A stretch of DNA of 64,000 bases from Candidatus Petromonas tenebris (lineage in GTDB: Bacteria; Bacillota; Clostridia; Peptostreptococcales; Caminicellaceae), in NCBI GenBank assembly GCA_014236755.1, contig JACCKY010000012.1, positions 39,366-103,365 of the forward strand, written 5' to 3'. Within the stretch, counting starts at the first letter, position 1. The number at the start of each line of letters is the position of its first letter. A program made the translations under genes and the position numbers. Positions 38,974 through 46,646 of the stretch are shown here, piece by piece. The notes beneath the pieces were generated by a model. The model did not search any database. It worked only from the letters and a program-made list of their open reading frames with translations, and was not told the DNA's origin.

Positions 38974-40687
38974 ATGTAGGACTTCCTTTAAATCTAAAGC
39001 TATTTAAATAATCTTTATTTTTATTAATAACTTCTATAAAGGCTTCAACCAATAGTGGGTCAAATTGACTACCACTGCACATTTTTAGTTCTTCTATTGC
39101 TTCTTCGTAACTTTTTACTGGCTGATAGGGGCGGTTTGAGGTCATTGCATCGAAACTGTCAGCTAATGTTAAAATTCTAGCAAGATAGGGTATATTTCCT
39201 CCCTTTAAGTTATCGGGATAGCCTTTACCGTCATATCTTTCATGATGATGTAAAATGAGAGGTATAACTTTTTCAAGAGAAGTTACGGGTTTTATTATGG
39301 TAACACCATTTTGAGGATGATGCTTGATTGCTTCCCATTCTTTATTGGTTAAAGGCATTTTTTTATTAAGTATCTCCTTGGAAATCTGTATCTTACCTAT
39401 ATCGTGAAGATACGCCCCATATTTTAAAATCCTTTTATCTTCTTCACTGAGATTTAATTTATCTGCCATTAACTTACAGTATATAACAACCCTTTCAGTA
39501 TGACCGAAGGTGTAGCGATCCTTTGCATTGATTACACTTATAAAGGTCTTGATAGAACTAATTAGGTCTATATGTTCTTCTTTGATATCCTGTTTAAGTT
39601 CCTCTAAAACGGAATAATAGGATTCAACCTTGTTTTTGTTAAAGAATTTAGCTCTATAAAGGGCATCATCTGCACTGTTTAAAAGCTCTTTTTTACTCTT
39701 TGCCTTATGGGGGAAGGTTGAAACACCGACAGATATCGTAAGGTTGCCGCTGGGTAGATTTTCCTGCCCTTCAAAATATTTACTTTCAATGACGTTTCTT
39801 ATCTTTTCTCCTACACCTATGGCCTCACTTTCAGATGTGGCGGGAAGTATTATACCAAATTCCTCTCCGCCATACCTGGCTGCTATGCCTATTCCTTTGA
39901 CTAAGCTTTTTAATATGTTACTGATTTCATTTAAAACCTTATCTCCAGCTATATGGCCAAAGAGATCATTATAATTTTTAAAGTAATCTATATCTATAAA
40001 CAAGAGAGAAACAGGTTGATTTGAATTTTTAGCTTCCATGATATACTTGTCTAAGGATTCCTGAAAATATCTATGGTTATATAAACCTGTTAGCTCATCT
40101 ATATTTGCAAGATTTAGTATTTGCTTTCTATAGTGGGCTTCAACCTTTACATAGTCTCCTAGGAGCCATGCAGTAAGTAAAAATATACCCACTAAAACTA
40201 AGTCGATTTCAAAAAAAGTGTTGACTTCATTGAGGGGCATGCCCATTAGGTCAATAACCAGTATGATTGTTGAGCTTATAACTGCTATACTTAATCCCAA
40301 TTTTTTTCCAAACTGAATTGTAGATGTAATTATGACAAATAGGAATAAAAATTTATACTGGCTTGTATGCTTGCCGGACAGAATGATTAAACCAGAAAAT
40401 AATGATATGAAAAAGATTAATTCTAATGCATTTGTGAGTTTAAAATTTTGTGAATCTGACATTTTTTTTGAAGTGATAATCCATATTTGATAGATTAAAA
40501 ATAATACTATGCAAAAACTAAGCGTAGTCCCGATATTTAATTCACTAAATATCATATTATTATTATTTTGAATTAAAGAATGATATTGACTAAAAAATAT
40601 TATTCCACAAAAAAATAGGGAGAGTAGCTTAACTATTGATAATACCTCATATATTTGTTTTTTTCTATTATTTTCAAAATTATGCAT
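38972..40687 (-). CDS. Membrane-bound GGDEF plus HD-GYP c-di-GMP enzyme
   Basis: About 571 residues: six membrane helices within about the first 185, a GGDEF domain with active site RYGGEEF (about 272-277) preceded by DELTGLYNHRYF, then an HD-GYP domain with HDIGKIQISK and HHERYDGKGYP. No inhibitory RxxD site is seen before GGEEF. Both catalytic motifs are intact, so the protein could make and degrade cyclic di-GMP. The ATG at 40687 has TAGGTG upstream. It follows the AgrD peptide gene by 57 bases in the same direction, with no terminator between, and is the last gene of the agr-like operon. Its polytopic N-terminus could itself sense a signal. Confidence 0.92.
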   Translation of the reverse strand: MHNFENNRKKQIYEVLSIVKLLSLFFCGIIFFSQYHSLIQNNNNMIFSELNIGTTLSFCIVLFLIYQIWIITSKKMSDSQNFKLTNALELIFFISLFSGLIILSGKHTSQYKFLFLFVIITSTIQFGKKLGLSIAVISSTIILVIDLMGMPLNEVNTFFEIDLVLVGIFLLTAWLLGDYVKVEAHYRKQILNLANIDELTGLYNHRYFQESLDKYIMEAKNSNQPVSLLFIDIDYFKNYNDLFGHIAGDKVLNEISNILKSLVKGIGIAARYGGEEFGIILPATSESEAIGVGEKIRNVIESKYFEGQENLPSGNLTISVGVSTFPHKAKSKKELLNSADDALYRAKFFNKNKVESYYSVLEELKQDIKEEHIDLISSIKTFISVINAKDRYTFGHTERVVIYCKLMADKLNLSEEDKRILKYGAYLHDIGKIQISKEILNKKMPLTNKEWEAIKHHPQNGVTIIKPVTSLEKVIPLILHHHERYDGKGYPDNLKGGNIPYLARILTLADSFDAMTSNRPYQPVKSYEEAIEELKMCSGSQFDPLLVEAFIEVINKNKDYLNSFRFKGSPT

Positions 40688-40744
40688 ATTTAACACCTAT
40701 CTTAATGCAAATTTAGATAAGATAGAAGATCAAAATGTGATCTC

Positions 40745-40888
40745 CTATCTTATTTTTTCCTGAAGTGACTTCGGTTCCTTAGGTTGATAAGAACCCCATA
40801 TACAAGCCGATGCTGACACAGAAGTAGCAAAGAAAGTTAAAATTGAAGCTCCAAATGCAGCCATTAACATGAATGCTCTTTTTTTCAT
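40745..40888 (-). CDS. agrD: AgrD-like cyclic-lactone autoinducer precursor peptide
   Basis: A 47-residue peptide with CTGGAGGTGAAAC upstream of its ATG. It has an N-terminal amphipathic, basic leader (MKKRAFMLMAAFGASIL), a central SVSASAC, then CIWGSYQPKEPKSLQ. The Cys at residue 29 followed by aromatic and small residues, and the acidic/proline-rich PKEPKSL recognition tail, are the layout of clostridial AgrD. By analogy AgrB would cut inside the GSYQP region and close a thiolactone on C29; a five-residue ring CIWGS is my best guess. It lies 49 bases after agrB. Confidence 0.92.
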   Translation of the reverse strand: MKKRAFMLMAAFGASILTFFATSVSASACIWGSYQPKEPKSLQEKIR

Positions 40889-40937
40889 TTGTTTCACCTC
40901 CAGTTATAAATTGATTTTATTTAATAAAATATCAGCC

Positions 40938-41462
40938 TTAGCTATTACATAGTGACCTATTGAATAAAACTGAAGTGATAACTAATAAAGCATGTACAAA
41001 TCTAAAGGATAATTTTTTTAAACGTGTTTTTGTTTCTTCTCTGATAATTGGTTTATTGGGAGTATCTACGGGAGCATATTTGTAGATGATGTAGTATGCA
41101 GAAATAAAGCTGATGACTCCAAAAATAAAGATTCCTATGGGATTTATGCTGACTAGAAATCTATTTAATATCAGAGCTAAACCGACGGCAGCTATAGCAC
41201 CTATAATAGCGCACCTGTTTGGAGAGGTGGCATGGGCACCGCCGGAATATTTTCTCAGCATAGCCGTTGTAAAGGAGATAGTTAACGATTCCAGTAAAAC
41301 ATCAAAAATGGCTCCCAAAATAATAACTAAAGCGATAGACCAAAGAGTTTGAAATATGGCAAAGGCCCCATAGGCCAGGACCTCTTCCCTATCCTTATCC
41401 ATATTTAAAGTTGACGCGATTTTAAAGGCTAATGAGTTAGATAGTTTTTCAATTAGAGACAT
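40938..41462 (-). CDS. agrB: AgrB-family peptide-processing endopeptidase
   Basis: A 174-residue membrane protease that cleaves and cyclises AgrD. It has 4-6 membrane segments and the catalytic His-Cys pair in YSGGAHATSPNRC with the characteristic seven-residue spacing (as H77/C84 of S. aureus AgrB). N-terminal LAFKIASTLNMDKDREEVLAYG is also family-typical. The start overlaps the end of the preceding sensor-like gene by 14 bases. It is followed by agrD. Length is slightly short for the family, mostly at the C-terminus. Confidence 0.93.
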   Translation of the reverse strand: MSLIEKLSNSLAFKIASTLNMDKDREEVLAYGAFAIFQTLWSIALVIILGAIFDVLLESLTISFTTAMLRKYSGGAHATSPNRCAIIGAIAAVGLALILNRFLVSINPIGIFIFGVISFISAYYIIYKYAPVDTPNKPIIREETKTRLKKLSFRFVHALLVITSVLFNRSLCNS

Positions 41463-41925
41463 GATTGCTCTCCTCTGAATTTTTATATTTTATCTTATAA
41501 AAAACAAGTATTATTATAAAAAATAACCCTAGACCCGGTAGTCCAAGTAAGGTTTTAGTTAAGGGGTCCTTCAGCAGATATTCAATAGATATATTGAACA
41601 CATGAACAATCATGAAAAAATTGATAAAATCACATGCCGATAATATCATTAGGGTAACTAAACTTGAAGAAATAGCTTTTAAAAGATTAATTTTGTTAAA
41701 ATTAACCGATATTACAATATAAATTATTATTAAAAGTATAGTATGAACACCAAAATGAATAGGAAGCAACCTTATTAAATATATACTAATTCCAAAAATA
41801 ACTCCACTAATTAATAATTTTTTCTTATCTATTTTGACATTAGATAATATATATAAAGCAAAGCTTATTATAATCCCTTCAGGAATAAGCCTTACAAACA
41901 ATTCTAACAAAGATAGCCTCAACAT
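41449..41925 (-). CDS. AgrC-like sensor domain without a kinase (polytopic membrane protein)
   Basis: 158 residues with about five membrane helices (near 7-27, 36-54, 60-77, 84-108 and 125-145) and a short charged tail ending KIKYKNSEESNHVSN. Size, topology and the start LLELFVRLIPEGIIISFALY recall the N-terminal ligand-binding domain of AgrC-type kinases of Clostridia. No HisKA or ATPase domain follows: the frame ends inside agrB. Either a stand-alone receptor or a relic of a lost kinase. It is first in the operon, so it is presumably transcribed with agrB, agrD and the GGDEF gene. Family assignment is by resemblance only. Confidence 0.65.
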   Translation of the reverse strand: MLRLSLLELFVRLIPEGIIISFALYILSNVKIDKKKLLISGVIFGISIYLIRLLPIHFGVHTILLIIIYIVISVNFNKINLLKAISSSLVTLMILSACDFINFFMIVHVFNISIEYLLKDPLTKTLLGLPGLGLFFIIILVFYKIKYKNSEESNHVSN

Positions 41926-42161
41926 TTCATTTTCACCTTTTTCAGCCTAAATTTAATTTAAATTATATTCTACGTATTTTGTTAAAATCCTTCAAAATTA
42001 TTTTTTATCCCTACAAAATAACAGAATTTAGTACAAAAATTGAAACAACAAAATTTTTTTATCTATTAGTAGGAATTTACAAATTAAAAAGGAATGTTAA
42101 AATATAGATAACTAATGCTATTATAACAAGAATTATAAAAATCAGTAAAGAGGAGTTAGAT

Positions 42162-43121
42162 ATGGATAATAAAAAAATACGTGAATTTAAAGTAGGAGAT
42201 TTCATAGAGGGATTTTTTTTGATTAAGTCACTAGATTGTAAAACTTCCAGCAATAATAAAAGCTTTCTCGATATGACCCTGACGGACAAAACAGGGGAGA
42301 TAAATGCAAAGCTTTGGGATTCTAACCCGGAGGATGAATCGGTTTTTAGTGAAAACCAGCTTATAAAGGTAAGGGGTAGTATTACAGAATGGCAGGGCAG
42401 ATTGCAGCTTAAAATAATGCGTATTAGGCCCGCCACGAAAGATGACGGACTAAGTATTGAGGATTATGTTCAGACGGCTCCAGAAAAGCCTGAGGTTATG
42501 TACAATGAAATAATGAAATATATAGACAAAATAGAGAATCAGGATATACATAAAATTGTCAGCAAGATTATCAAGGAGAGTAGAGATAGACTTTTGTTTT
42601 ATCCTGCAGCCAAATCGAACCATCATGCAGTCCGTGGAGGTCTCCTCTATCATATTGTAACCATGTTGAAAGCGGCTGAAAAACTGAGTGAAATATATAC
42701 CCATTTGAATACTGACCTCCTCTTTGCAGGGGTTATGCTCCATGACATTGCAAAGCTCGATGAAATGGATGCCAGTGAACTTGGGATAGTTTCTGAGTAT
42801 ACGACTGAAGGACAACTTTTAGGCCATATAATTCAGGGAATAAAGAAAATCGAGGGAATAGCAGAGGAGATTGGTGCCGATAAAGAGATATCAACACTCT
42901 TGCAGCATATGATTCTTTCCCATCATTATGAACCGGAATTTGGTAGTCCTAAAAAACCTATGATTCCCGAGGCAGAGCTGCTGCACTATTTGGATATTAT
43001 AGATGCTCGAATGTATGACATGGAAAAGGCCGTTGAAGGAGTAAAACCGGGAGATTTTTCAGAAAAGGTGTGGAGTTTGGAAAATCGAAAGATATATAAG
43101 AGTGTACTAAATATAAAATAA
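42162..43121 (+). CDS. yhaM: 3'-5' exoribonuclease YhaM-like (OB-fold plus HD domain)
   Basis: 319 residues: an N-terminal OB-fold nucleic-acid-binding domain (KVGDFIEGFFLIKSLDCKTS, MTLTDKTGEINAKLWD, VRGSITEWQGRLQLKI), then an HD phosphohydrolase domain with HHAVRGGLLYHIVTML, LLFAGVMLHDIAKLDE and HMILSHHYEPEFGSPKKPM. This is the YhaM layout, a magnesium/manganese-dependent exoribonuclease of Bacillota. AGAGGAG precedes the ATG. Monocistronic with its own terminator. Confidence 0.9.
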   Translation: MDNKKIREFKVGDFIEGFFLIKSLDCKTSSNNKSFLDMTLTDKTGEINAKLWDSNPEDESVFSENQLIKVRGSITEWQGRLQLKIMRIRPATKDDGLSIEDYVQTAPEKPEVMYNEIMKYIDKIENQDIHKIVSKIIKESRDRLLFYPAAKSNHHAVRGGLLYHIVTMLKAAEKLSEIYTHLNTDLLFAGVMLHDIAKLDEMDASELGIVSEYTTEGQLLGHIIQGIKKIEGIAEEIGADKEISTLLQHMILSHHYEPEFGSPKKPMIPEAELLHYLDIIDARMYDMEKAVEGVKPGDFSEKVWSLENRKIYKSVLNIK

Positions 43122-43171
43122 GACTAAAGGAGCAGGAAGAATAAAAATAAAAGTATATTTTATAAGTAAAG

Positions 43172-43201
43172 GAGTCTAAGGGTTTTAGGCTCTTTTTTTT
43201 T
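43172..43201 (+). terminator. Terminator after yhaM
   Basis: GAGTCTAA...TTAGGCTC followed by eight or more T. Confidence 0.85.
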
Positions 43202-43234
43202 ATCAAAAAACGATGTAATTTTTTGATAAAATGG

Positions 43235-43262
43235 TTGAAATTTCAATTATTTGTGATAATAT
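43235..43262 (+). promoter_or_regulatory. Promoter upstream of the c-di-GMP riboswitch
   Basis: TTGAAA, 16 bases, TAATAT; located about 80 bases before the aptamer. A plausible sigma-A promoter. Confidence 0.55.
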
Positions 43263-43341
43263 ATTAAACGTATAGATTTTGTCGAAAAGAAGTACTAAAT
43301 GACTATTGTCGTCGTTTTCTAAAACTCTAAAATTGAATATT

Positions 43342-43444
43342 TCTATATGACGAGAATAGCAAACTTACCGAAAGGTGAGGACGCAAAGCCATGGGTCTAA
43401 AGGATTAATTTCCTATGATTGCCAGGTTGCCGAAACATATAGAT
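43342..43444 (+). ncRNA. Cyclic di-GMP-I (GEMM-I) riboswitch aptamer
   Basis: The P1 stem CTATATG/CATATAG encloses the GEMM core: AGCAAACTTACCGAAAGGTG (P2 with a GAAA tetraloop), the conserved GGACGCAAAGCC, then ATGGGTCTAAAGG...TATG and GCCAGGTTGCCGAA with the tetraloop-receptor side. These are the invariant GEMM-I elements. It controls the small frame and the HD-GYP gene downstream through the terminator at 43489. A c-di-GMP phosphodiesterase-type gene under c-di-GMP control suggests feedback. Confidence 0.95.
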
Positions 43445-43488
43445 ACATAGAAATATATTTTTGATTTGTCTATGTTCTATGGAATGTT

Positions 43489-43526
43489 AAGGCACCTATA
43501 ATTATGTAGGTGCCTTTGATTTTTTG
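43489..43526 (+). terminator. Expression-platform terminator of the c-di-GMP riboswitch
   Basis: AAGGCACCTA pairs with TAGGTGCCTT, followed by TGATTTTTTG. It lies 45 bases after the aptamer and before the first start codon, so it is the likely switchable terminator. Whether ligand turns it on or off cannot be told without folding. Confidence 0.85.
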
Positions 43527-43553
43527 AAAAAAGTTTAGAAAGAGGGGGATAAA

Positions 43554-43643
43554 GTGGAAAAAAAGTTATATAGTCAAAGGAATTTAAGAAAACGATTTAA
43601 AAATTTAAATACATTGAACGAAAGGCAGTTAAGTTATGTATAA
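43554..43643 (+). CDS. 29-residue basic leader peptide overlapping the HD-GYP gene
   Basis: A GTG with a strong AGAGGGGGAT ribosome binding site opens a 29-codon frame rich in Lys/Arg/Asn (EKKLYSQRNLRKRFKNLN and so on), ending 8 bases inside the HD-GYP gene (ATGTATAA overlap). The HD-GYP start has no good ribosome binding site of its own (only GGCAG), so translation may depend on coupling to this frame. It may alternatively be the degraded N-terminus of a longer protein. Confidence 0.5.
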   Translation: MEKKLYSQRNLRKRFKNLNTLNERQLSYV

Positions 43644-44313
43644 AAAAGTGAAAAAAAGTATAGCTGCGGCTTTAGAAGATGTAAAATATTTTAACACATT
43701 GGGAGAAAGCCATCAGGAAATTATAAAATATTTACTAATAAGCTTGGGAATTAAAGATCCCTATACCCTCAATCATTGCTTAAAGGTATCAAAATATGCT
43801 TGTATTATTGGAAAACATATAGGACTGTCAGAAGAAAAGTGCGATGAGTTAAAGCTTGCAGGCATTTTACATGATATAGGCAAGATAGGAATAAGTGTAG
43901 ATATATTACAAAAACCAAGCAAATTGACAAGGGAAGAATATGGCGTTATAAAAGAACATCCCGTAATAGGTTATAAAATGTTAAAGAACTTTGATTTCTC
44001 TAATACAATGATTTATGCCATAAAATACCATCATAAAAGATATGACTTAAGGGGATATCCCTATAAAATATGTGCAGACAGTCTTCCCATTGAGGTGAGT
44101 ATTATTGGAGTTGCAGATGCCTTTGATGCCATGACCACAAATAGGGTCTACAAAAAGGCTATGACCTTAGAAAGGGCGTTGGATGAGTTGATAAACAATA
44201 AAGGTACTCAATTTCATCCCGAAATAGTAGATGCTATGGCTGATATACATAATAGAGTAAAAATAGCGAATTTTTTCCAAGGAGCTTTTGAAGATCAAAA
44301 AAGATTTAAATAA
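43636..44313 (+). CDS. HD-GYP domain protein (c-di-GMP phosphodiesterase-type), riboswitch controlled
   Basis: 225 residues. The single HD-GYP domain has HDIGKIGISVDIL (HD at 79-80), KEHPVIGYKML, and HHKRYDLRGYP (132-142), in which the usual GKGYP is changed but GYP is kept. GVADAFDAMTTNRVYK completes the signature. No membrane segment and no receiver domain; the N-terminus is a short basic helix. It would hydrolyse c-di-GMP. Expression is under the c-di-GMP-I riboswitch upstream and probably coupled to the 29-codon frame. A bidirectional terminator follows. Confidence 0.9.
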   Translation: MYKKVKKSIAAALEDVKYFNTLGESHQEIIKYLLISLGIKDPYTLNHCLKVSKYACIIGKHIGLSEEKCDELKLAGILHDIGKIGISVDILQKPSKLTREEYGVIKEHPVIGYKMLKNFDFSNTMIYAIKYHHKRYDLRGYPYKICADSLPIEVSIIGVADAFDAMTTNRVYKKAMTLERALDELINNKGTQFHPEIVDAMADIHNRVKIANFFQGAFEDQKRFK

Positions 44314-44355
44314 TAGAAGGGCAACAGGAAAAGGCCTGTCGCTCTTCTATTATTT
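44312..44355. terminator. Bidirectional terminator between HD-GYP and SASP genes
   Basis: AATAGAAGGGCAACAGG...CCTGTCGCTCTTCTATTATTT; long stem, usable from both strands. Confidence 0.85.
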
Positions 44356-44556
44356 ATTTTTGTTTGAAAGTTCCTTTTCAGCCATTTTAACGAGTCTTTT
44401 TGTCATATGACCACCAACGTGTCCAGCAAAAAAAATATTTTGTATAGATCCTTTATTTTTGGTCATATCTTCAAGTATGCCTAACTCGCTGGCTATTTCA
44501 TACTTCAGTTCATTTAAGGCTTTTATTGCATTGGGATCAACTGGTCTATTAGCCAA
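44350..44556 (-). CDS. Small acid-soluble spore protein (alpha/beta-like)
   Basis: 68 residues from a TTG start with AGAGGTG upstream; the GTG at 44565 lies in that ribosome binding site. NRPVDPNAIKALNELKYEIA resembles the conserved N-terminal half of alpha/beta SASPs (A-x-ALNxxKYEIA-ELG), and FAGHVGGHMTKRLVKMAEK matches their second conserved region (G-x-GG-MTKRLV). This is the second SASP gene in the window, 12 kb from the first, and the more canonical of the two at the C-terminal motif. Confidence 0.9.
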   Translation of the reverse strand: MANRPVDPNAIKALNELKYEIASELGILEDMTKNKGSIQNIFFAGHVGGHMTKRLVKMAEKELSNKNK

Positions 44557-44728
44557 AAAAATCACCTCTTTGTTATATTACATATTCATAAGTATATTTT
44601 TTGCAGGCCTAGAATAAAAATACTAGGAAAATAAAGGATTAAAAAATTTTTAAAATTTACTGGTTTATAATTTACAAAAATCTTAGTAAATTGAGAAAAC
44701 GTAAGATTATGTTAAATAATGCGAAAAA

Positions 44729-44759
44729 TTGACATGGGATATCAAAAAAAGTATATAAT
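44729..44759 (+). promoter_or_regulatory. Promoter upstream of the ThrE-type exporter genes
   Basis: TTGACA followed by TATATAAT (17 bases to TATATA, 19 to TATAAT). It leaves a leader of about 140 bases before 44900. The remainder of the 44566-44899 gap is AT-rich, with the SASP promoter expected at its left end; no other signal seen. Confidence 0.6.
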
Positions 44760-44899
44760 GAAATAATGACTTACACAAAAGACATACATTTCCAAGATAA
44801 GTTGGACTACTGCTTAAATGAAGACTTGAACTTCATATGAACTAAGTTTTACTTAATGTTAAGATTTACGTGCAATCTAAATGAAAAGAGGTCATTGTA

Positions 44900-45673
44900 A
44901 TGGTAGTGCAGGATAAAAAAATAGTACTGAGGATAGCCCTTTATGCAGGGGAAATACTCTTAAAGAATGGAGCTGAAACCTATAGGACGGAGGATACAAT
45001 AGATAAAATATGTCAATCTAGCAAATTGTGGCATGTTAGTTCCTTTGTTACGCCGACGGGAATATTTATTTCAGAAAACAGATTTGATGGTATAAGTTTT
45101 ATAAAGAGAATAAAGAGTAGAACCATAGACTTAAACAAAATTTCTGAAGTTAATAATTTTGCCAGAGAATTTGTAAAAGGTGATATGTGTCCAAAGGATG
45201 CTTTAAAAAGACTTCGAAGAATAGATAAAGGCAGAAAGTATAAAAATGTCATTAGGATGTTTTTTACTGGTCTTGCATCGGCCTTTTTTGCCCTCTTATT
45301 TGGAGCAGGGCTTAATGATTTCATACTTGCATTTTTAATATCGATGATTACAATAATAGTTAACGAAAAAATAGAAAAATTAAGTAAAACGACTTTCCTT
45401 GCTAATGCTGCCAGTGGAGCGTTGATATCTTTGCTTGCTCTTTTGTCTAAAAGCACTGGAATTGGAAATAGCATGGATATGATTATAGTTGGATCAATTA
45501 TGCCGCTAGTGCCTGGTGTTGCACTCACAAATGGACTTAGAGACTTTATATCAGGAGATCTTATAGCAGGAGTTTCAAGGGTTGCTGAAGCTATACTGAT
45601 AGCTGTATCGATTGCCGTAGGCGTTGGTACAGTACTTAAGTTTTGGGTATATTTATTTGGAGGTGTTTTCTAG
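44900..45673 (+). CDS. Threonine/serine exporter family protein, large subunit (DUF1212, YjjP-like)
   Basis: 257 residues: a cytosolic N-terminal domain of about 120 residues (LLKNGAETYRTEDTIDKICQ, SFVTPTGIFIS) and then five membrane helices with the family motif IIVGSIMPLVPGVALTNGLRD. In actinobacterial ThrE the two halves are fused; here, as in E. coli YjjP/YjjB, they are split. AAAAGAGG precedes the ATG. Ends one base into the next gene. The exported substrate is uncertain (threonine, serine, or succinate as reported for YjjPB). Confidence 0.88.
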   Translation: MVVQDKKIVLRIALYAGEILLKNGAETYRTEDTIDKICQSSKLWHVSSFVTPTGIFISENRFDGISFIKRIKSRTIDLNKISEVNNFAREFVKGDMCPKDALKRLRRIDKGRKYKNVIRMFFTGLASAFFALLFGAGLNDFILAFLISMITIIVNEKIEKLSKTTFLANAASGALISLLALLSKSTGIGNSMDMIIVGSIMPLVPGVALTNGLRDFISGDLIAGVSRVAEAILIAVSIAVGVGTVLKFWVYLFGGVF

Positions 45674-46116
45674 TGGCTTATTATGAACAGTTTATATTTT
45701 CTTTTATATCCACTGTTGGTTTTTCAGTTCTCTTTAACGTTCCTAAGAAGTCTATTTTATATGCTAGTTTAACCGGAGCCTTTGGCTGGACGATATATAT
45801 TTATACGAAAGAAATGACTGCGTCGCCCCCCTTTTCTATTTTTATTGGAGCAATAATTGTTGCAAGTTTAGGAGAAGTTTTTGCAAGAATAGATAAAAAG
45901 CCAGTTACTACCTTTGTAATTCCAGGAATAGTGCCACTGGTACCAGGATATGGAATATATCTTTCGATGGTAAACCTTATAAATCAAGATTTTTATAATG
46001 CAGCGCAATTTGGGACTGAGGCTGTTTTTACAGGAGGTGCCATATCAGTAGGAATAATTGTGGTTGCATCGGTGGCAAAGATACTTAAGGCTATGAAAGC
46101 TAAAAGAAGAATATAG
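45673..46116 (+). CDS. Threonine/serine exporter family protein, small subunit (DUF3815, YjjB-like)
   Basis: 147 residues, four or five membrane helices, with FVIPGIVPLVPGYGIYLSM, the repeat of the PLVPG motif seen in the partner, and the arginine-containing SLGEVFARIDKKP. The GTG start overlaps the last base of the upstream gene, and GGAGGTG lies within that gene's end, so the two are translated together. Forms the C-terminal half of a two-component ThrE-type transporter. Confidence 0.88.
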   Translation: MAYYEQFIFSFISTVGFSVLFNVPKKSILYASLTGAFGWTIYIYTKEMTASPPFSIFIGAIIVASLGEVFARIDKKPVTTFVIPGIVPLVPGYGIYLSMVNLINQDFYNAAQFGTEAVFTGGAISVGIIVVASVAKILKAMKAKRRI

Positions 46117-46274
46117 AGTATAAAATACATCTTTGCTACAATATCGCCTTGATTATAAAATGAAAAATTTCAGTTAGCAATGTTGTAATATATAAAAGCT
46201 GGCACTTTGTAAAGCATAGTTTGGTTTAAGTATGAATAATTATTGGGTATTAAGGAAAAAATGATATAAATACT

Positions 46275-46303
46275 TTGACAAGCTTGTGATAAAATATTAT
46301 AAT
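46275..46303 (+). promoter_or_regulatory. Promoter of the asnS T-box leader
   Basis: TTGACA, 17 bases, TATAAT: a perfect sigma-A consensus about 20 bases before the T-box RNA. Confidence 0.9.
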
Positions 46304-46319
46304 GTCCATGAAAAGAGCA

Positions 46320-46600
46320 AAATATAATAAAAGACGACGATGAGAAGAGTAGATATAGGATGTAGTTTTAGCGAGTCGGTGACGGTGGAAGACCGATACG
46401 AAGCCTGTATCGAAGAACATCTCTGAGTTTCTAACTGAAATCCGGAGTTTGGATAGTAGGCTTAGACGGAATCAAACCGTTATAAAATAGACAGTATAGG
46501 AGCTTTCTGTACTGACTTAAGTTGGTCATTATTATGACAATAAGGGTGGCACCGCGGAATAAAGCCTTTCGTCCCTAATAGGAGATGGAAGGCATTTTAT
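46320..46600 (+). ncRNA. T-box riboswitch, asparagine specifier, upstream of asnS
   Basis: Stem I starts near GACGATGAGAAGAGTAG. The specifier loop reads CGAAGAACATCTCTGAGTTT, giving AAC (Asn) in the usual GAA-NNN context. The conserved antiterminator T-box is AAGGGTGGCACCGCGG, whose GGCA/TGGC bulge pairs with the uncharged tRNA end. A terminator follows (GCCTTTCGTCCCTAATAGGAGATGGAAGGCATTTT). Uncharged tRNA-Asn would allow read-through. The specifier agrees with the gene it controls. Confidence 0.95.
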
Positions 46601-46646
46601 ATTTAAAAATTTTAAACACTAAAAAAGATAAGGAGGATCAGACAAA

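Noticed and set aside
40938..41462. AgrB as a pseudogene because of its short C-terminus
   Set aside because: The His-Cys pair, the membrane segments and overlapping or adjacent partner genes are intact.
45013..45528. 171-codon frame opposite the ThrE-like gene
   Set aside because: Shadow of a real gene; no ribosome binding site and no recognisable motif.
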